From NCBI GenBank assembly GCA_012961165.1, contig DTZW01000358.1, positions 21,175 to 73,396 on the forward strand: a stretch of DNA of 52,222 bases, read 5' to 3'. The notes beneath the pieces were generated by a model, which saw only the letters and a list, made by a program, of their open reading frames with translations, searched no databases and had not been told where the DNA came from. Positions 29,887 to 39,261 of the stretch are shown in pieces. This DNA comes from Gammaproteobacteria bacterium (lineage in GTDB: Bacteria; Pseudomonadota; Gammaproteobacteria; Pseudomonadales; Azotimanducaceae). Each line of letters opens with the position of its first letter. The first letter of the stretch is position 1. The position numbers and the translations under genes were made by a program.

Positions 29887-30404
29887 TGTTGCTTCCTCAG
29901 GAGATAGAGCCGCCAGGTTGAGAGGACCGGCCATAAATCATAGACGCGCTCTATATTGAAACCTGACTGAGTAAACTGCTTTTCTGTACGCCTGCCTATA
30001 GACGCGGACAACGCGAAATATCCCCGTGAGACTCTTGCGAATTCAGATAACAGTTTTTCCTGTTCTTCCGTGCCCTTAAGATGCTGATAGAAATCAATGC
30101 AGGCCGCAAAGTCGACTGACCTGTCCTCCAGATCGATATCGAATGCGGAGGTTAGCATCAGCTTTCCGGGAAAATTCGAAGACAGGCGGTTCGCGGATGC
30201 TACATCAAGCATTCCCTTGCTGACTTCTGCTGCCACCAGCGATGCAACACCCATGTCTCTGAACACCGACCAGTATCTTCCGTCGCCGCAGGGTAAATCG
30301 AGCATCTTCCCGAAATCTCCCGCGTCTGCCAGCGCCCTTCTTAGGAGCTGCCGCTTGCGCCAACTGACTAAATCAGCTGTCTTAAAGCCCCTGGGTCTGG
30401 GCAT
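29883..30404 (-). CDS. Class I SAM-dependent methyltransferase
   Basis: A soluble methyltransferase of 173 residues. Motif I is MLDLPCGDGRYW, the acidic residue after strand 2 is in LVAAEVSKGML, and motif IV is in VDFAACIDFYQHL. The C-terminal strand GFNIERVYDLWPVLSTWRLY is typical of small UbiE-like enzymes. The substrate is unknown. It is translationally coupled to the kinase-like gene and overlaps the SYLF gene by 23 bp, so the three probably form a transcript, perhaps concerned with the outer envelope. Confidence 0.82.
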   Translation of the reverse strand: MPRPRGFKTADLVSWRKRQLLRRALADAGDFGKMLDLPCGDGRYWSVFRDMGVASLVAAEVSKGMLDVASANRLSSNFPGKLMLTSAFDIDLEDRSVDFAACIDFYQHLKGTEEQEKLLSEFARVSRGYFALSASIGRRTEKQFTQSGFNIERVYDLWPVLSTWRLYLLRKQH

Positions 30405-30969
30405 TTTTCTCTAATGGTTTGTACTTGAATTTTTGTCCGCCAATTGACGCTTCGTACATCAGGCCGCCCAGCGAGTGAAGGAATACCGCCATGCCTTTAT
30501 TGTAGCCATATTCAACCTGGTTGGTTGATACCGATCCTAGCGCTGCACTGGCTGAAGAACCTGCGGTACCGGCCTGCGCCTGGGCACCAAGCACAACGAC
30601 AACCGCCGACGCAGAAGCATCAAATTCGAACCGATTACTGATAAATTCATCGAATGCCCGCTTGTCCTGCAAAAAAATAATCTCGCTAAAGACCTGCGCG
30701 CCCAGCTGGAAGCCAATACTTAACTTGGCCAGGGAAACATGCCCCGCTACCTGGCCATTCTCGTAAACCTGGCCTTTCCCGTAGGAGCCGCCAACAACTA
30801 TACCGCCGCGACCAACTGTGGGGAATACGGCGTACCCATAGGCATTGTCGAAATAGGGTTTGAGGTCTGGTGAAGACTCAAATACATCCAAAGTCCCGTC
30901 ATAGTTATCTGCAAAACTAAACGGATGAAAAGTTATCAGTAACAGGAGTAGTAGCTTTCTCATCATCAT
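30382..30969 (-). CDS. SYLF-domain (Ysc84-like) lipid-binding protein, exported
   Basis: An exported protein with a signal peptide (MMMRKLLLLLLITFHPFSFA) followed by the SYLF/Ysc84 actin-binding-like fold: FDNAYGYAVFPTVGRGGIVV, GGSYGKGQVY, LSIGFQLGAQVFSEIIFL, and a closing AVFLHSLGGLMYEASIGGQK. Bacterial members are secreted and thought to bind lipids. I chose the first of three adjacent ATGs at 30969. The frame extends to a TTG at 31017 that overlaps the stop of the FAH-family gene, but that would put 16 polar residues before the signal sequence. Confidence 0.85.
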   Translation of the reverse strand: MMMRKLLLLLLITFHPFSFADNYDGTLDVFESSPDLKPYFDNAYGYAVFPTVGRGGIVVGGSYGKGQVYENGQVAGHVSLAKLSIGFQLGAQVFSEIIFLQDKRAFDEFISNRFEFDASASAVVVVLGAQAQAGTAGSSASAALGSVSTNQVEYGYNKGMAVFLHSLGGLMYEASIGGQKFKYKPLEKNAQTQGL

Positions 30970-31013
30970 TCTCTTGTGTCGCGTTAAGTTGGACAATTCC
31001 CATACTAGACAAT

Positions 31014-31718
31014 TCAAGATGAACTGACCTTGAATGCGAGTTCAGACAGGCCAGCTATGTGGGCAGTAATCTGGTCACCTGGCAGGACCGGCCCAACGCC
31101 TGCAGGTGTACCTGTATAAATCATATCGCCAGGCTGCAATACGAAAAGCTCTGACAAACGGCTGATAATTTCCGGCACCTTCCAGATCATCTGGTTAACA
31201 TCCCCCACCTGCCTTGTTTCACCATTGATACGCAGGGTAATTAAGGCTTCATTGAGCTGACCTGCTTCAGAAAGCTTGTGCAGCGCAGCGCATGGCGCGG
31301 CATGTAGAAACGTTTTCCCCCCCTCCCATGGCCGGCTCTTTTCTTTCGCCTCGGCCTGCAGGTCTCTGCGTGTCATATCGACACCAACGCCATAGGCGTA
31401 AACCAGGGACATTGCTTCATCTACAGAAATATTCGTGCCTCCATGGTGCAGGGCAACGACTAACTCAACCTCATGATGTACATCACTTGAATGAGATGGA
31501 TACTTCATTTCTGCATCATCACTCAGCACCGCGTACGCTGGCTTCATAAAGAAAAAGGGCGCTTCGCGATCTGGGTCAAAGCCCATTTCAATGGCGTGGT
31601 CCGCGTAGTTACGCCCCACACAATAAATGTTGTTTACCGGAAACCGTTCCGTGCTACCGGCAACAGGAACAGAAATCACATCACGCGGTTCAAAAACATA
31701 ACTCACAGTCTTCTCCAT
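31014..31718 (-). CDS. Fumarylacetoacetate hydrolase (FAH) family protein
   Basis: A soluble hydrolase of 234 residues resembling fumarylpyruvate hydrolase / acylpyruvase. It has the family start YCVGRNYADHAIEMG, the catalytic and metal-binding HHEVELVVAL with two Glu, the later Asp in GVGVDMTRRDLQ, and the closing YTGTPAGVGPVLPGDQI. These enzymes cleave C-C bonds of 2,4-diketoacids in aromatic catabolism or decarboxylate oxaloacetate. No aromatic ring-cleavage gene is nearby, so the substrate is open. It is the first gene of the minus-strand run 31718-29284. Confidence 0.9.
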   Translation of the reverse strand: MEKTVSYVFEPRDVISVPVAGSTERFPVNNIYCVGRNYADHAIEMGFDPDREAPFFFMKPAYAVLSDDAEMKYPSHSSDVHHEVELVVALHHGGTNISVDEAMSLVYAYGVGVDMTRRDLQAEAKEKSRPWEGGKTFLHAAPCAALHKLSEAGQLNEALITLRINGETRQVGDVNQMIWKVPEIISRLSELFVLQPGDMIYTGTPAGVGPVLPGDQITAHIAGLSELAFKVSSS

Positions 31719-31794
31719 CGGACCTTTTGGCAGGCCGCGAGCTGAAGTTTAATCGGAAACCAGTAACGTACAAGTTCAGGAGGCGGACATCGCA

Positions 31795-32970
31795 CTAATT
31801 GCGAACCACACCATTGGCTAACCACAACAAAGGAGGAAGCATAACCAGCCAGGGCAGGCACAGCCACAGGATACTGTTCCAGCCAAACAACGCGAGCAGC
31901 ACGCCCGCCCCTAAAGACCCAACAGCCTGCAAGCCGAAGACAAGAAAATCATTGAGCGCCTGCACCTTGAATCTTTCTGCCGCCCGATAGCTGGTTGTTA
32001 ACAATGTTGTCCCACCGACAAACAGAAAATTCCAACCTATACCCAGCAAAACCATGGCTCCCCAGTAATGCATTAACAGGGGATCGCCGTAGGCAACAAA
32101 GATGACGCCCAGCATCAGCACGGCGCCAATGGTTATTATTCGATAGACCCCGAACCAGCTCACCAGGAACCCGCTAAACAGCGAAGGAACATACATCGCC
32201 AGAATATGACTCTGTATAACCCAGGCTGTGTCTTCCAGACTATGGTGATCCATTTCGTGCATGCTGACAGGAGTCGCGGTCATGACCAGGCTCATGACAC
32301 TCCAACCGACAATGGCAGCCCCCATGGCCAATAGCAGGTTCGGCTCTCGCAATATCCGGGAATAAGGTCTTGGATCACCAACGACTTCCCTTTCATCCAC
32401 GGGTACGTTTCTGTAGAAAACGAGTAAGACCACAAACGAACAGCCGATCAGAAAGCTCATCCCCAGAAATGAGCCGACATACTGCGGTAAGCCCGCAACC
32501 TGACTGAAACCACTGGCAACCGCTGGCCCAACAAATGCCGCGACAATGCCGGCTAACATCAATAGTGAAAGACACTTCGCAATCTGGTCTGCAGGCACGG
32601 ATTCTGCGACCGCAAACCGGAACTGCTGAATAAAGGCAGAGTTGCTTCCAACAAGAAAAGCCGCAACACAAAACAGGGGGAAATTCCCCGCGTAAATAGC
32701 AAGGGCCGCCACCAAACCGGCAGTCGAGGAATAACCTGACGCGACCAGAAAACCGGCCTTGCGCCCATACCGGGCCATTAGCAGCGTCGCAGGCACGGTC
32801 GTACAGGCGGTCCCTAAAACCATCACTGCAAGCGGCAGGGTCGCCCAGGACAAATCTGGCGCAAGTCTTGCGCCTACTATTCCGCCCAGCAAAACCATCA
32901 TGGGCGCTGCTGTTTGCCCAAAGCACTGAGCTATGCCCAAAACAATGAGTGTTCTATATCGACTCGCCAC
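31795..32970 (-). CDS. MFS transporter
   Basis: A 12-helix major facilitator permease of about 391 residues. The loop motif after helix 2 is LLMARYGRKAGFL, close to the GxxxDRxGRR consensus. The family is near the multidrug / YnfM-like permeases. I chose GTG at 32970 because AGGAG lies 8-9 bases upstream; the frame runs on to a TTG at 33036 without a ribosome site. Its substrate is unknown. The 240 bases upstream hold a palindrome (33102-33118). Confidence 0.82.
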   Translation of the reverse strand: MASRYRTLIVLGIAQCFGQTAAPMMVLLGGIVGARLAPDLSWATLPLAVMVLGTACTTVPATLLMARYGRKAGFLVASGYSSTAGLVAALAIYAGNFPLFCVAAFLVGSNSAFIQQFRFAVAESVPADQIAKCLSLLMLAGIVAAFVGPAVASGFSQVAGLPQYVGSFLGMSFLIGCSFVVLLVFYRNVPVDEREVVGDPRPYSRILREPNLLLAMGAAIVGWSVMSLVMTATPVSMHEMDHHSLEDTAWVIQSHILAMYVPSLFSGFLVSWFGVYRIITIGAVLMLGVIFVAYGDPLLMHYWGAMVLLGIGWNFLFVGGTTLLTTSYRAAERFKVQALNDFLVFGLQAVGSLGAGVLLALFGWNSILWLCLPWLVMLPPLLWLANGVVRN

Positions 32971-33101
32971 GCCCAAAACTCCTGACTTCCCGTTACTCGT
33001 TTCGAGAATAACAGCATTGAACCTGTCCTGGCCCAACTAACGCAGCGATAATGAATACCATCACCAGCGGTAAAAGACCTTTAGTGATCTGGCCTGCTGA
33101 C

Positions 33102-33118
33102 ACAGTTGCAGCAACTGT
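33102..33118. promoter_or_regulatory. 17-bp perfect palindrome, possible operator
   Basis: ACAGTTGC-A-GCAACTGT is symmetrical around one central base. It lies about 130 bp upstream of the MFS gene start and about 95 bp before the LTA-synthase remnant, the usual type of site for a dimeric regulator such as a TetR or LacI family protein. The regulator is not encoded next to it. Confidence 0.45.
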
Positions 33119-33210
33119 AAAACAAAATTACTGTATAAAAGCGGCGGGATCGCCCATCACAGTAGCAGCAACACCAAACTTACGTACAGGCATTGTCATT
33201 GATTAAATAA

Positions 33211-33951
33211 GACTCGCTCATACGACCTATCGCACAGCTGGCCTGGCTGGCGATATCAATCCTGGTATTTCTTGGCCTTTCCCGCACAGGGCTGATGATA
33301 TGGCAATGGGATCGCGTCATTAATGGCGGGGATCTTGTTCACCTGTTCGTTAGTGGCTTCCCACCTTCCAGTTCACTCAGCGTGCTGAAACTGGGCAAGT
33401 CCCAGGGGAATTTCTACACGATGGCGCACACGCTAGCTGAACATGGTTATAGCAACTACTTTGTCTATGGCGGCGAGGGACATCTCGACAATATGAAAGG
33501 CTTTTTCCTGTCCAACGGCTTCGACACCGCTATCGACATCAATGATTACGACGAATTCGAATTCAAGGGAACCTGGGGTGTTTCTGACGAAGACCTGTTC
33601 AATCGAGCCCACTCGATAATGCTGGAAGAACAGTCCCCCTTCTTTACACTGATTTTCAGTTCATCATTTCACAGCCCATACGAGTTTCCGGATGGCAAGA
33701 TTGAACTTGTTGATGAAGAGAAAAATACCAGGCATAACGGTGTGAAGTACGCCTACATGGAAGGTGAAAATGTGGTCATCCACCAGCCAGATCGAGCAGC
33801 AGAACAGTACCTATATGCGAACAAAACACTGATCCCAACAACTCTGCAACAGGATTTGGCCCGAAAGGCCCTGATTTGGGCGTCGCTGCCGGGCGTGCTT
33901 TATCGCGAAGAGCTCTACACCCCATATAGTAGTGCTGTCCAGCTACCCTGA
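33211..33951 (+). pseudogene. LTA synthase/sulfatase-family (phosphoglycerol transferase-like) gene with two internal deletions
   Basis: The open frame from 33211 (after a TAA at 33208) to 33951 encodes parts of an LTA-synthase-like membrane phosphotransferase. First comes an N-terminal membrane helix (LAWLAISILVFLGLSRTGL, then WQWDRV). It jumps straight to VSGFPPSSSLSVLKLGKSQG and the following HGYSNYFVYGGEGHLDNMKG and GTWGVSDEDLFNRAHSIM. After NGVKYA it jumps again, to YMEGENVVIHQPDRAAEQ, the C-terminal end of the family. Missing are the other membrane helices, the catalytic Thr and the C-terminal metal-binding part. Intact homologues are over 600 residues. No ATG precedes 33295. I regard it as a dead gene that kept its frame across both deletions. 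Confidence 0.7.
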
Positions 33952-34030
33952 CCTGTTTTGGCAATATCCGAATGATTTTTCTCAGTGTAGACTCTTACCT
34001 TACAGAGCAACACAAACTTCGGAGTAATAG

Positions 34031-34621
34031 TTGCACGCAGATGATTTGAAGCTCGCTCGCAGTCTGATTACTGGTGACGAAAAAATGTTTAATCAGTTTT
34101 TTGAACAATTCTTTCCCAAACTCTACCGTTTTGCCTTCTCGCGCCTGTCAGATGAATCAATTGTCGAGGATGTCGTTCAGTCAACACTGATGAACGCAAT
34201 GAGAAGTATAAAGAACTATCGGGGGGAAGCATCCATGTTTACCTGGTTGTGCCAGATTTGTCGTAACGAGATGGCGATGATCTACAGAAAGCAGAGGAAA
34301 TCGGTACCCACGGTCACCGCAGATGATGACGCTATTCGACCGATCCTGGAATCACTCGAATCTGAATCCGCAACACCTGAACAGCACTACCTTGATCTGG
34401 AAACCCGCAGGCTCCTCGCAGAGGTCCTGGATTTTCTACCGGGAAATTACGGCGAGGCTCTCGAGTGGAAATATGTTCTCGGGCTATCAGTGAGTGAAAT
34501 CGCCGACCGCCTGAAACTGACGGAACTGGCAACCCAGTCCCTTTTGGCGAGAGCCAGAACATCATTCAGGAACGCACTGAACCATATCTCACCAGAGCTA
34601 AAAACTCTGTTGCAGGAGTAA
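34031..34621 (+). CDS. ECF-type RNA polymerase sigma factor
   Basis: A 196-residue sigma factor of the extracytoplasmic function class. Region 2 is at residues about 20-90 (FPKLYRFAFSRLSDESIVED, NYRGEASMFTWLCQICRNEM), and region 4 at about 130-180 (LPGNYGEALEWKYVLGLSVS, EIADRL, TQSLLARARTSFRNAL). The start is TTG at 34031, with GGAG six bases before it. It is followed after 3 bp by a FecR-like gene and then a TonB receptor, the order of fecI-fecR-fecA surface-signalling systems. It would be released by the FecR protein when the receptor binds its ligand. Confidence 0.93.
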   Translation: MHADDLKLARSLITGDEKMFNQFFEQFFPKLYRFAFSRLSDESIVEDVVQSTLMNAMRSIKNYRGEASMFTWLCQICRNEMAMIYRKQRKSVPTVTADDDAIRPILESLESESATPEQHYLDLETRRLLAEVLDFLPGNYGEALEWKYVLGLSVSEIADRLKLTELATQSLLARARTSFRNALNHISPELKTLLQE

Positions 34622-34624
34622 ACC

Positions 34625-35602
34625 ATGGCCGATCAGGACAATCTTTCAGAGCAACGGATAGCCGACTTATTGAAAAAAGTCGGACCTCTTAAAGAACCAC
34701 CCGCCGACATGGCAGCCCGGGTTAAGGCATCCGTGCGAGAAACCTGGGTAGAGGAGACCACATCAAAGCAGACGCCCTGGGTGGCCCGGGTCGCCGCTGC
34801 TGTAGCGGCGTTATCTATTGGTCTGGTGTTTACACTTCAGCGCCCCGAAGAAATACCGAATGTCGCTACAGTCGACGCAGGTCAGCACGCCATCGAAGTT
34901 TTGTCTGACAACCAACAATGGACCAGGATATCCAATGCGGGGTTGCCTGAGGGTGCAATTATCAGGGTAAATGGAAACACTGCGGTATCATTCACTTTCA
35001 TCGATGGAATGAATGTCAGGGCCAAACCCGGCACCCGACTGCTGCTCGCAAGTTCGCACGAAATCACCCTGAACAAAGGGAGCATCTATCTGGATTCATA
35101 CGATACTGAGCAACCTGATCCCTTCACGGTCACAACAGTCTTTGGTACTGCACGTGATATAGGCACCCAGTTCATGGTCAGCCTGAATGACGCGGACGCC
35201 TGGTCGGTCCAGGTAAGGGCTGGCGAAGTTACTATCGCCGATGATGATCATAGGATGAGCTTAAGAAGCGGTGACGTGATTACTATCTCCGCTGGAAATG
35301 ACGTCTCCGAGAGAAGTGTCTCGACTCACGATACATCATGGCATTGGTCAGAGACCGCCAGACCAAACTACAATATCGAAGACCGCTACCTGAACGATTA
35401 CCTGTTATGGGTTTCAAGAGAAACCGGCAGGGAACTCACGTTCAGATCCCAATCTGCGAGAGAAAGTGCCACCAGTACCAGGATCCACGGTACGATTGAT
35501 GGTCTTAGCGCAAGTAAGTCACTCAAGCACGTGCTGGAGACTACTAACCTGCGGCTGGTAGATAGTCCTGAAAGCGTTATCATGGTAGATATAACCCACT
35601 AA
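34625..35602 (+). CDS. FecR-family sigma regulator
   Basis: A single-pass membrane regulator of 325 residues. The cytoplasmic N-terminus (1-50) would hold the sigma factor. A membrane helix at about 52-70 (VARVAAAVAALSIGLVFTL) leads to the periplasmic FecR domain (NTAVSFTFIDGMNVRAKPGT, ITLNKGSIYLDS, TVFGTARDIGTQFMVSL, VQVRAGEVTI). The C-terminal part (DYLLWVSRETGRELTFR, IHGTIDGLSASKSLKHVLET) has the STN-like fold that contacts the receptor signalling domain. The ATG at 34625 follows CAGGAG. Coupled to the sigma gene upstream and 21 bp from the receptor gene. Confidence 0.9.
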   Translation: MADQDNLSEQRIADLLKKVGPLKEPPADMAARVKASVRETWVEETTSKQTPWVARVAAAVAALSIGLVFTLQRPEEIPNVATVDAGQHAIEVLSDNQQWTRISNAGLPEGAIIRVNGNTAVSFTFIDGMNVRAKPGTRLLLASSHEITLNKGSIYLDSYDTEQPDPFTVTTVFGTARDIGTQFMVSLNDADAWSVQVRAGEVTIADDDHRMSLRSGDVITISAGNDVSERSVSTHDTSWHWSETARPNYNIEDRYLNDYLLWVSRETGRELTFRSQSARESATSTRIHGTIDGLSASKSLKHVLETTNLRLVDSPESVIMVDITH

Positions 35603-35623
35603 AACTTTCTTTCAGACCAACCA

Positions 35624-37870
35624 GTGTATCGATGTATCCTAAGCCTCCTCTTGTGCCTGTCTTTCGGCGCATTCGCCGAAGTCACCAGGTCTCTGGAGGA
35701 TTTCCTGCAGGCCGCCAACTCCGCCGGTTACAAAATACTGTTCAGCTCAGCATTGGTTCGCCCCTACTACCAGATCACCTTTGATAAACAATCCCCCATT
35801 ACGCTGGAACAGATTCAAACAGCACTGACCGCCTACGGTCTTGAACTAAAAGCAACCCCTAACGATTCATTTCTCGTCGTTTCAACGCTGCTGCCAGAAA
35901 TAGCCAGTCCTCCCGAATCAACCTTAGACAACTACCGCACCATTGAAGAAGTTGTTGTCAACGCGAGTGCACACCAATTTCAAATGATGCACATCAACAG
36001 TAGCCTATCACTTGATCGTGAAAATCTGTCCAAAAGACCCGCCATCGCCAATGATGCGCTTCGTGTCTCGAGTCGGTTACCCGGGTCTGCGAACAATGGG
36101 GTCTCGGCGCGATCTTCGATCCGTGGCGGTCGGGAAAACGAAATGCTGATAATGTTCAATGGAATGAGGCTCTACGAGCCATTCCATCTACATCAGTTCA
36201 ACCAGTTGTTTTCCGTTATTGATAGCCGGTCGATCGATTCCATCGATGTTCTAACAGGAGACTTCCCTGTGACCTACGGAGATCGCCTGAGCGGGGTTAC
36301 CGCCCTCAACACGACACCCCGGGGGACAGTTGATAACTCAAAGGAACTAGGGTTTGGCCTGTACACTGCATCCTATTTACAGACACTTTCTTTAGACCAG
36401 CACAACCTGGGCATCAGCCTGAGACGAAGCACCATTGACCTGTTTCTAGGTGCAGTGGAACACGATCTTGGAACACCCTCTTTTGCTGATCTGCACATCC
36501 AGTATCAATTCGACATTGATCAGGAAAGAACTTTCAAAACCAATGTTCTTTGGTTTGGAGATGACCTTTCAATCAATGATTCCAACAACACAGAGAGAGT
36601 GGACTCCTCCTTCAGTAGTTTTTATACATGGCTAAGTTACCGTCGAGAACAAGATAATGGGTCAACGACAGAAACAAAAATCGGATTTACTGCAATCAAA
36701 GATGATCGTAAAGGATTCGTCAATAAACCGCAGATGGTGACGGGTTCGCTCGCTGATGATCAGGAATTTCGCGTGTATACCCTCGAACATACACGGAAGT
36801 ATAATTTCGGGAACAGCCTGCTTAACGTCGGTGCATCCTATCGATACCTCGACGCGGAGTATGGCTTTCACTCTACGCTCCGAATCGACCCGCGTTTTAC
36901 GAAGATCTCAAACTTTGAACGATCGGATATCCGCCAATTTGAGGAAACCGAACTCGGTCAACAACTTGCTGCTTTCGTCTCATATAAACACCGGCTTTTG
37001 CACCAGTTTTATGTGGAAGCCGGTGTCAGGATCGATACTCAGGACTACCTGTCAAACGGGTGGTCTAAACAGGTAACACCGAGACTCAACCTGCTGTACC
37101 GTTTTCCTTCAGCGGGAGAACTTCGGATTGGACTTGGAAAGTTTTCCCAATCCCAGGGCATCCACGAACTGGATGCCAGTGACGGCATCCAGTTTTTCCA
37201 ACGTCCACAGAAAGCAAGCCACTATGTACTGAGCTACAAACAATCGTTCAGCCACCTTGATCTGAAGATTGAGGCTTACAGAAAAGCCACGGACGAACCG
37301 GAATTTTATTTCGAGAACCTGACGGACCCTCTTTCAATCGTGCCGGAACTACAGGTTGACCGAACGCAGGTTGACCCCTCCCGAGTGGCAGCCAAGGGCA
37401 TTGAGTTGTCAGTTTCCGGAGATTGGCGGGGAAATGAATTCTGGCTGAACTATACTCGCGCAGAGGTCGAAGAAACCATTGATGGAAGCAGGGTCAGCCG
37501 AAGCTCGGACCAGAAGCATGCTGCGAACATCGGATGGTCCAGACAATTTCGTTACTGGCAAATGGCGGTTGAATCGACCTACCACAGCGGCTGGCCGACG
37601 GCCCAGCTGACACTGGATTCTTCCGGAAATGCAGAACAGACTATCCGCAACGATCGTCGCCTGTCCCACTATCTCACGGTTGACGTGAAGGGCACGAGAC
37701 AATGGGAACTCAACCACAGTAAGCTCAGGCTCGAGATTGGCGTGACCAACCTCTTTAATCGGAACAACGTAATCGGCACCGAATACAATATGTCCAACGG
37801 TCTGCTTGAAAACTCTGACAGGAAAGCTTTGCCTATTGCCCCGTTTTTCGACCTGTTCTACTCGTTCTAG
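35624..37870 (+). CDS. TonB-dependent outer membrane receptor with N-terminal signalling (STN) domain
   Basis: An outer-membrane transducer of 748 residues. The signal peptide ends SFGAFA. The STN domain (about 20-95: LEDFLQAANSAGYKILFSSA, ITLEQIQTALTAYGLEL) signals to FecR. A TonB-box-like IEEVVVNASAH follows, then the plug (SRLPGSANNGVSARSSIRGG, LIMFNGMRLYEPFHLHQFNQ) and a beta-barrel ending in Phe (DLFYSF), as for proteins inserted by BamA. The ligand is unknown; the plug differs from classic ferric-siderophore receptors and I would not assume iron. The start is GTG at 35624, without a clear ribosome site. It overlaps the convergent TPR gene by 4 bp. Confidence 0.9.
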   Translation: MYRCILSLLLCLSFGAFAEVTRSLEDFLQAANSAGYKILFSSALVRPYYQITFDKQSPITLEQIQTALTAYGLELKATPNDSFLVVSTLLPEIASPPESTLDNYRTIEEVVVNASAHQFQMMHINSSLSLDRENLSKRPAIANDALRVSSRLPGSANNGVSARSSIRGGRENEMLIMFNGMRLYEPFHLHQFNQLFSVIDSRSIDSIDVLTGDFPVTYGDRLSGVTALNTTPRGTVDNSKELGFGLYTASYLQTLSLDQHNLGISLRRSTIDLFLGAVEHDLGTPSFADLHIQYQFDIDQERTFKTNVLWFGDDLSINDSNNTERVDSSFSSFYTWLSYRREQDNGSTTETKIGFTAIKDDRKGFVNKPQMVTGSLADDQEFRVYTLEHTRKYNFGNSLLNVGASYRYLDAEYGFHSTLRIDPRFTKISNFERSDIRQFEETELGQQLAAFVSYKHRLLHQFYVEAGVRIDTQDYLSNGWSKQVTPRLNLLYRFPSAGELRIGLGKFSQSQGIHELDASDGIQFFQRPQKASHYVLSYKQSFSHLDLKIEAYRKATDEPEFYFENLTDPLSIVPELQVDRTQVDPSRVAAKGIELSVSGDWRGNEFWLNYTRAEVEETIDGSRVSRSSDQKHAANIGWSRQFRYWQMAVESTYHSGWPTAQLTLDSSGNAEQTIRNDRRLSHYLTVDVKGTRQWELNHSKLRLEIGVTNLFNRNNVIGTEYNMSNGLLENSDRKALPIAPFFDLFYSF

Positions 37871-38490
37871 CTTTCATCCAACTGGTTGAGTAACTCCGTG
37901 ATCTCTGCACGCCGACCCGAATCAGCAAGTTCACGCCCGGGTCTTGCGGGTGCTTGCATTGCCTTCGTCAGTGCCAGCCTGGCTGAGTCGTAGTCCTTTT
38001 CCTCGACAAGAAAAGCGCCGTAGAAATAGTTGCAATCAATACCATCCGGATTAACTTCAATCGCCTTTTCAAGCAGTTTGCGAGCCTTTTTCGACGAACC
38101 AAATGCGATTGGCCACGACGGCACCTGATAGTAGAGCGCGCCGAGACTGGTATAGGCGGAACCATCGAGCGCCATTGGATCAATGTCCATCGCAGCCTCT
38201 AGATCAGCCCTTGCTGCCTTAACCAGACGGAGCGCGGTGAGACTGCTAGCTTTCCCTGCATAGGTGCTCTCGATAATGGCCTTCCAAATCAGTAGCTCGG
38301 CATTACTCGGTTGCATCGCAACCGCGCTCGCTGCTGTCTCTATTAACCGCTCAAATGCCTGAGCCTGTTCATCGCCCTGTAATTCGTAGTTCGTTAGCGC
38401 CCAGTCTTTTTGTAACTCTGAGACCGAGGTTGCTGCGAACCCAGATGAGCAGACTGACAGCAGAATAAAAAGTGTCATAAGTTGTTTCAT
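37867..38490 (-). CDS. Secreted TPR-repeat protein
   Basis: An exported protein of 207 residues. A cleavable signal peptide (LFILLSVCSSGFAA) precedes helical TPR-like repeats: PSNAELLIWKAIIESTYAGK, LEAAMDIDPMALDGSAYTSL, ARKLLEKAIEVNPDGIDCNY and YDSARLALTKAMQAPARPGR. It resembles the periplasmic TatT-like TPR proteins. It follows the SDR gene after 21 bp, making it the last gene of the minus-strand operon that begins with the T_hemolysin-family gene, and it ends against the TonB receptor gene. A periplasmic partner role is inferred. Confidence 0.82.
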   Translation of the reverse strand: MKQLMTLFILLSVCSSGFAATSVSELQKDWALTNYELQGDEQAQAFERLIETAASAVAMQPSNAELLIWKAIIESTYAGKASSLTALRLVKAARADLEAAMDIDPMALDGSAYTSLGALYYQVPSWPIAFGSSKKARKLLEKAIEVNPDGIDCNYFYGAFLVEEKDYDSARLALTKAMQAPARPGRELADSGRRAEITELLNQLDES

Positions 38491-38511
38491 TGGAATATCT
38501 CCCGTTAGGTA

Positions 38512-39255
38512 CTAAAAGTGTTGTTTGATCTGTTTAAGTTGCTTCGCCAGCGCAGAATCAATGACTCCCGGGAAAAGGCTGTTAAGCCTGACCTCCAAGG
38601 ATTCAACAAAGCCAATCTGGACTCGCGAGTCACCATGGGTTATTTGCCTGGCAATGATTTCCGCGACCTGCGATGGCGCGTCTACAGCATTGCCCAGTTC
38701 AACATTAAGCGCGTTGGCAGCGGCACCATTCATAGCAGTGCCAACAGCACGAGGGGAAAGATACTGAACACGAACTGATGAATCGGCGAGTTCTCGCGTC
38801 AGTGCGTCATTGAATCCTTTGAGCGCATGTTTTGAAGCGCAGTAGGCAACATATCCCGGATACCCGATCTGCCCAAACACCGAACCGACGTTGTAAATAA
38901 CGGCCTCTTTTTTGGATCGCAGATGAGGTAACAGTGCCTGGGTTAATCGCATGGGGGCCACCGTGTTCACTTTAATGATTCGATCTATATCAACTTCCTC
39001 AAATGCACCAAAATCATTCACGCCGCAATTGTTGACCAAAACATTGATATTAAAATTTGTGGCTGCATCGACAAGACGAGCAACCCCCTCAGGCGTTGTT
39101 AGATCAGCGCGCACAAAATTCTTGTCACAACCCCCCTGTTTTGAGTTCCCGTGCAAAAGCAACTCACAACCTTGCACCCGAAGTTTGTCGACCAAAGCCG
39201 ATCCTATGCCACCAGTCGCGCCGGTGATCAGCACCCTCAATCCGGCAAGGTTCAT
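38512..39255 (-). CDS. Short-chain dehydrogenase/reductase (operon with AMP ligase and di-iron enzyme)
   Basis: A classical SDR of 247 residues. The cofactor motif is TGATGGIGSAL, followed by NNCGVND (variant of NNAG), the catalytic Ser in YNVGSVFGQIG, and YCASK with Tyr and Lys. The ATG at 39255 matches the family start (MNLAGLRVLITGATGG); the frame runs open upstream to 39435, but that part is encoded by a tandem repeat and lies within the previous gene. It would reduce a carbonyl or oxidise an alcohol made by the operon's other enzymes. Confidence 0.88.
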   Translation of the reverse strand: MNLAGLRVLITGATGGIGSALVDKLRVQGCELLLHGNSKQGGCDKNFVRADLTTPEGVARLVDAATNFNINVLVNNCGVNDFGAFEEVDIDRIIKVNTVAPMRLTQALLPHLRSKKEAVIYNVGSVFGQIGYPGYVAYCASKHALKGFNDALTRELADSSVRVQYLSPRAVGTAMNGAAANALNVELGNAVDAPSQVAEIIARQITHGDSRVQIGFVESLEVRLNSLFPGVIDSALAKQLKQIKQHF

Positions 39256-39261
39256 GCAGCA

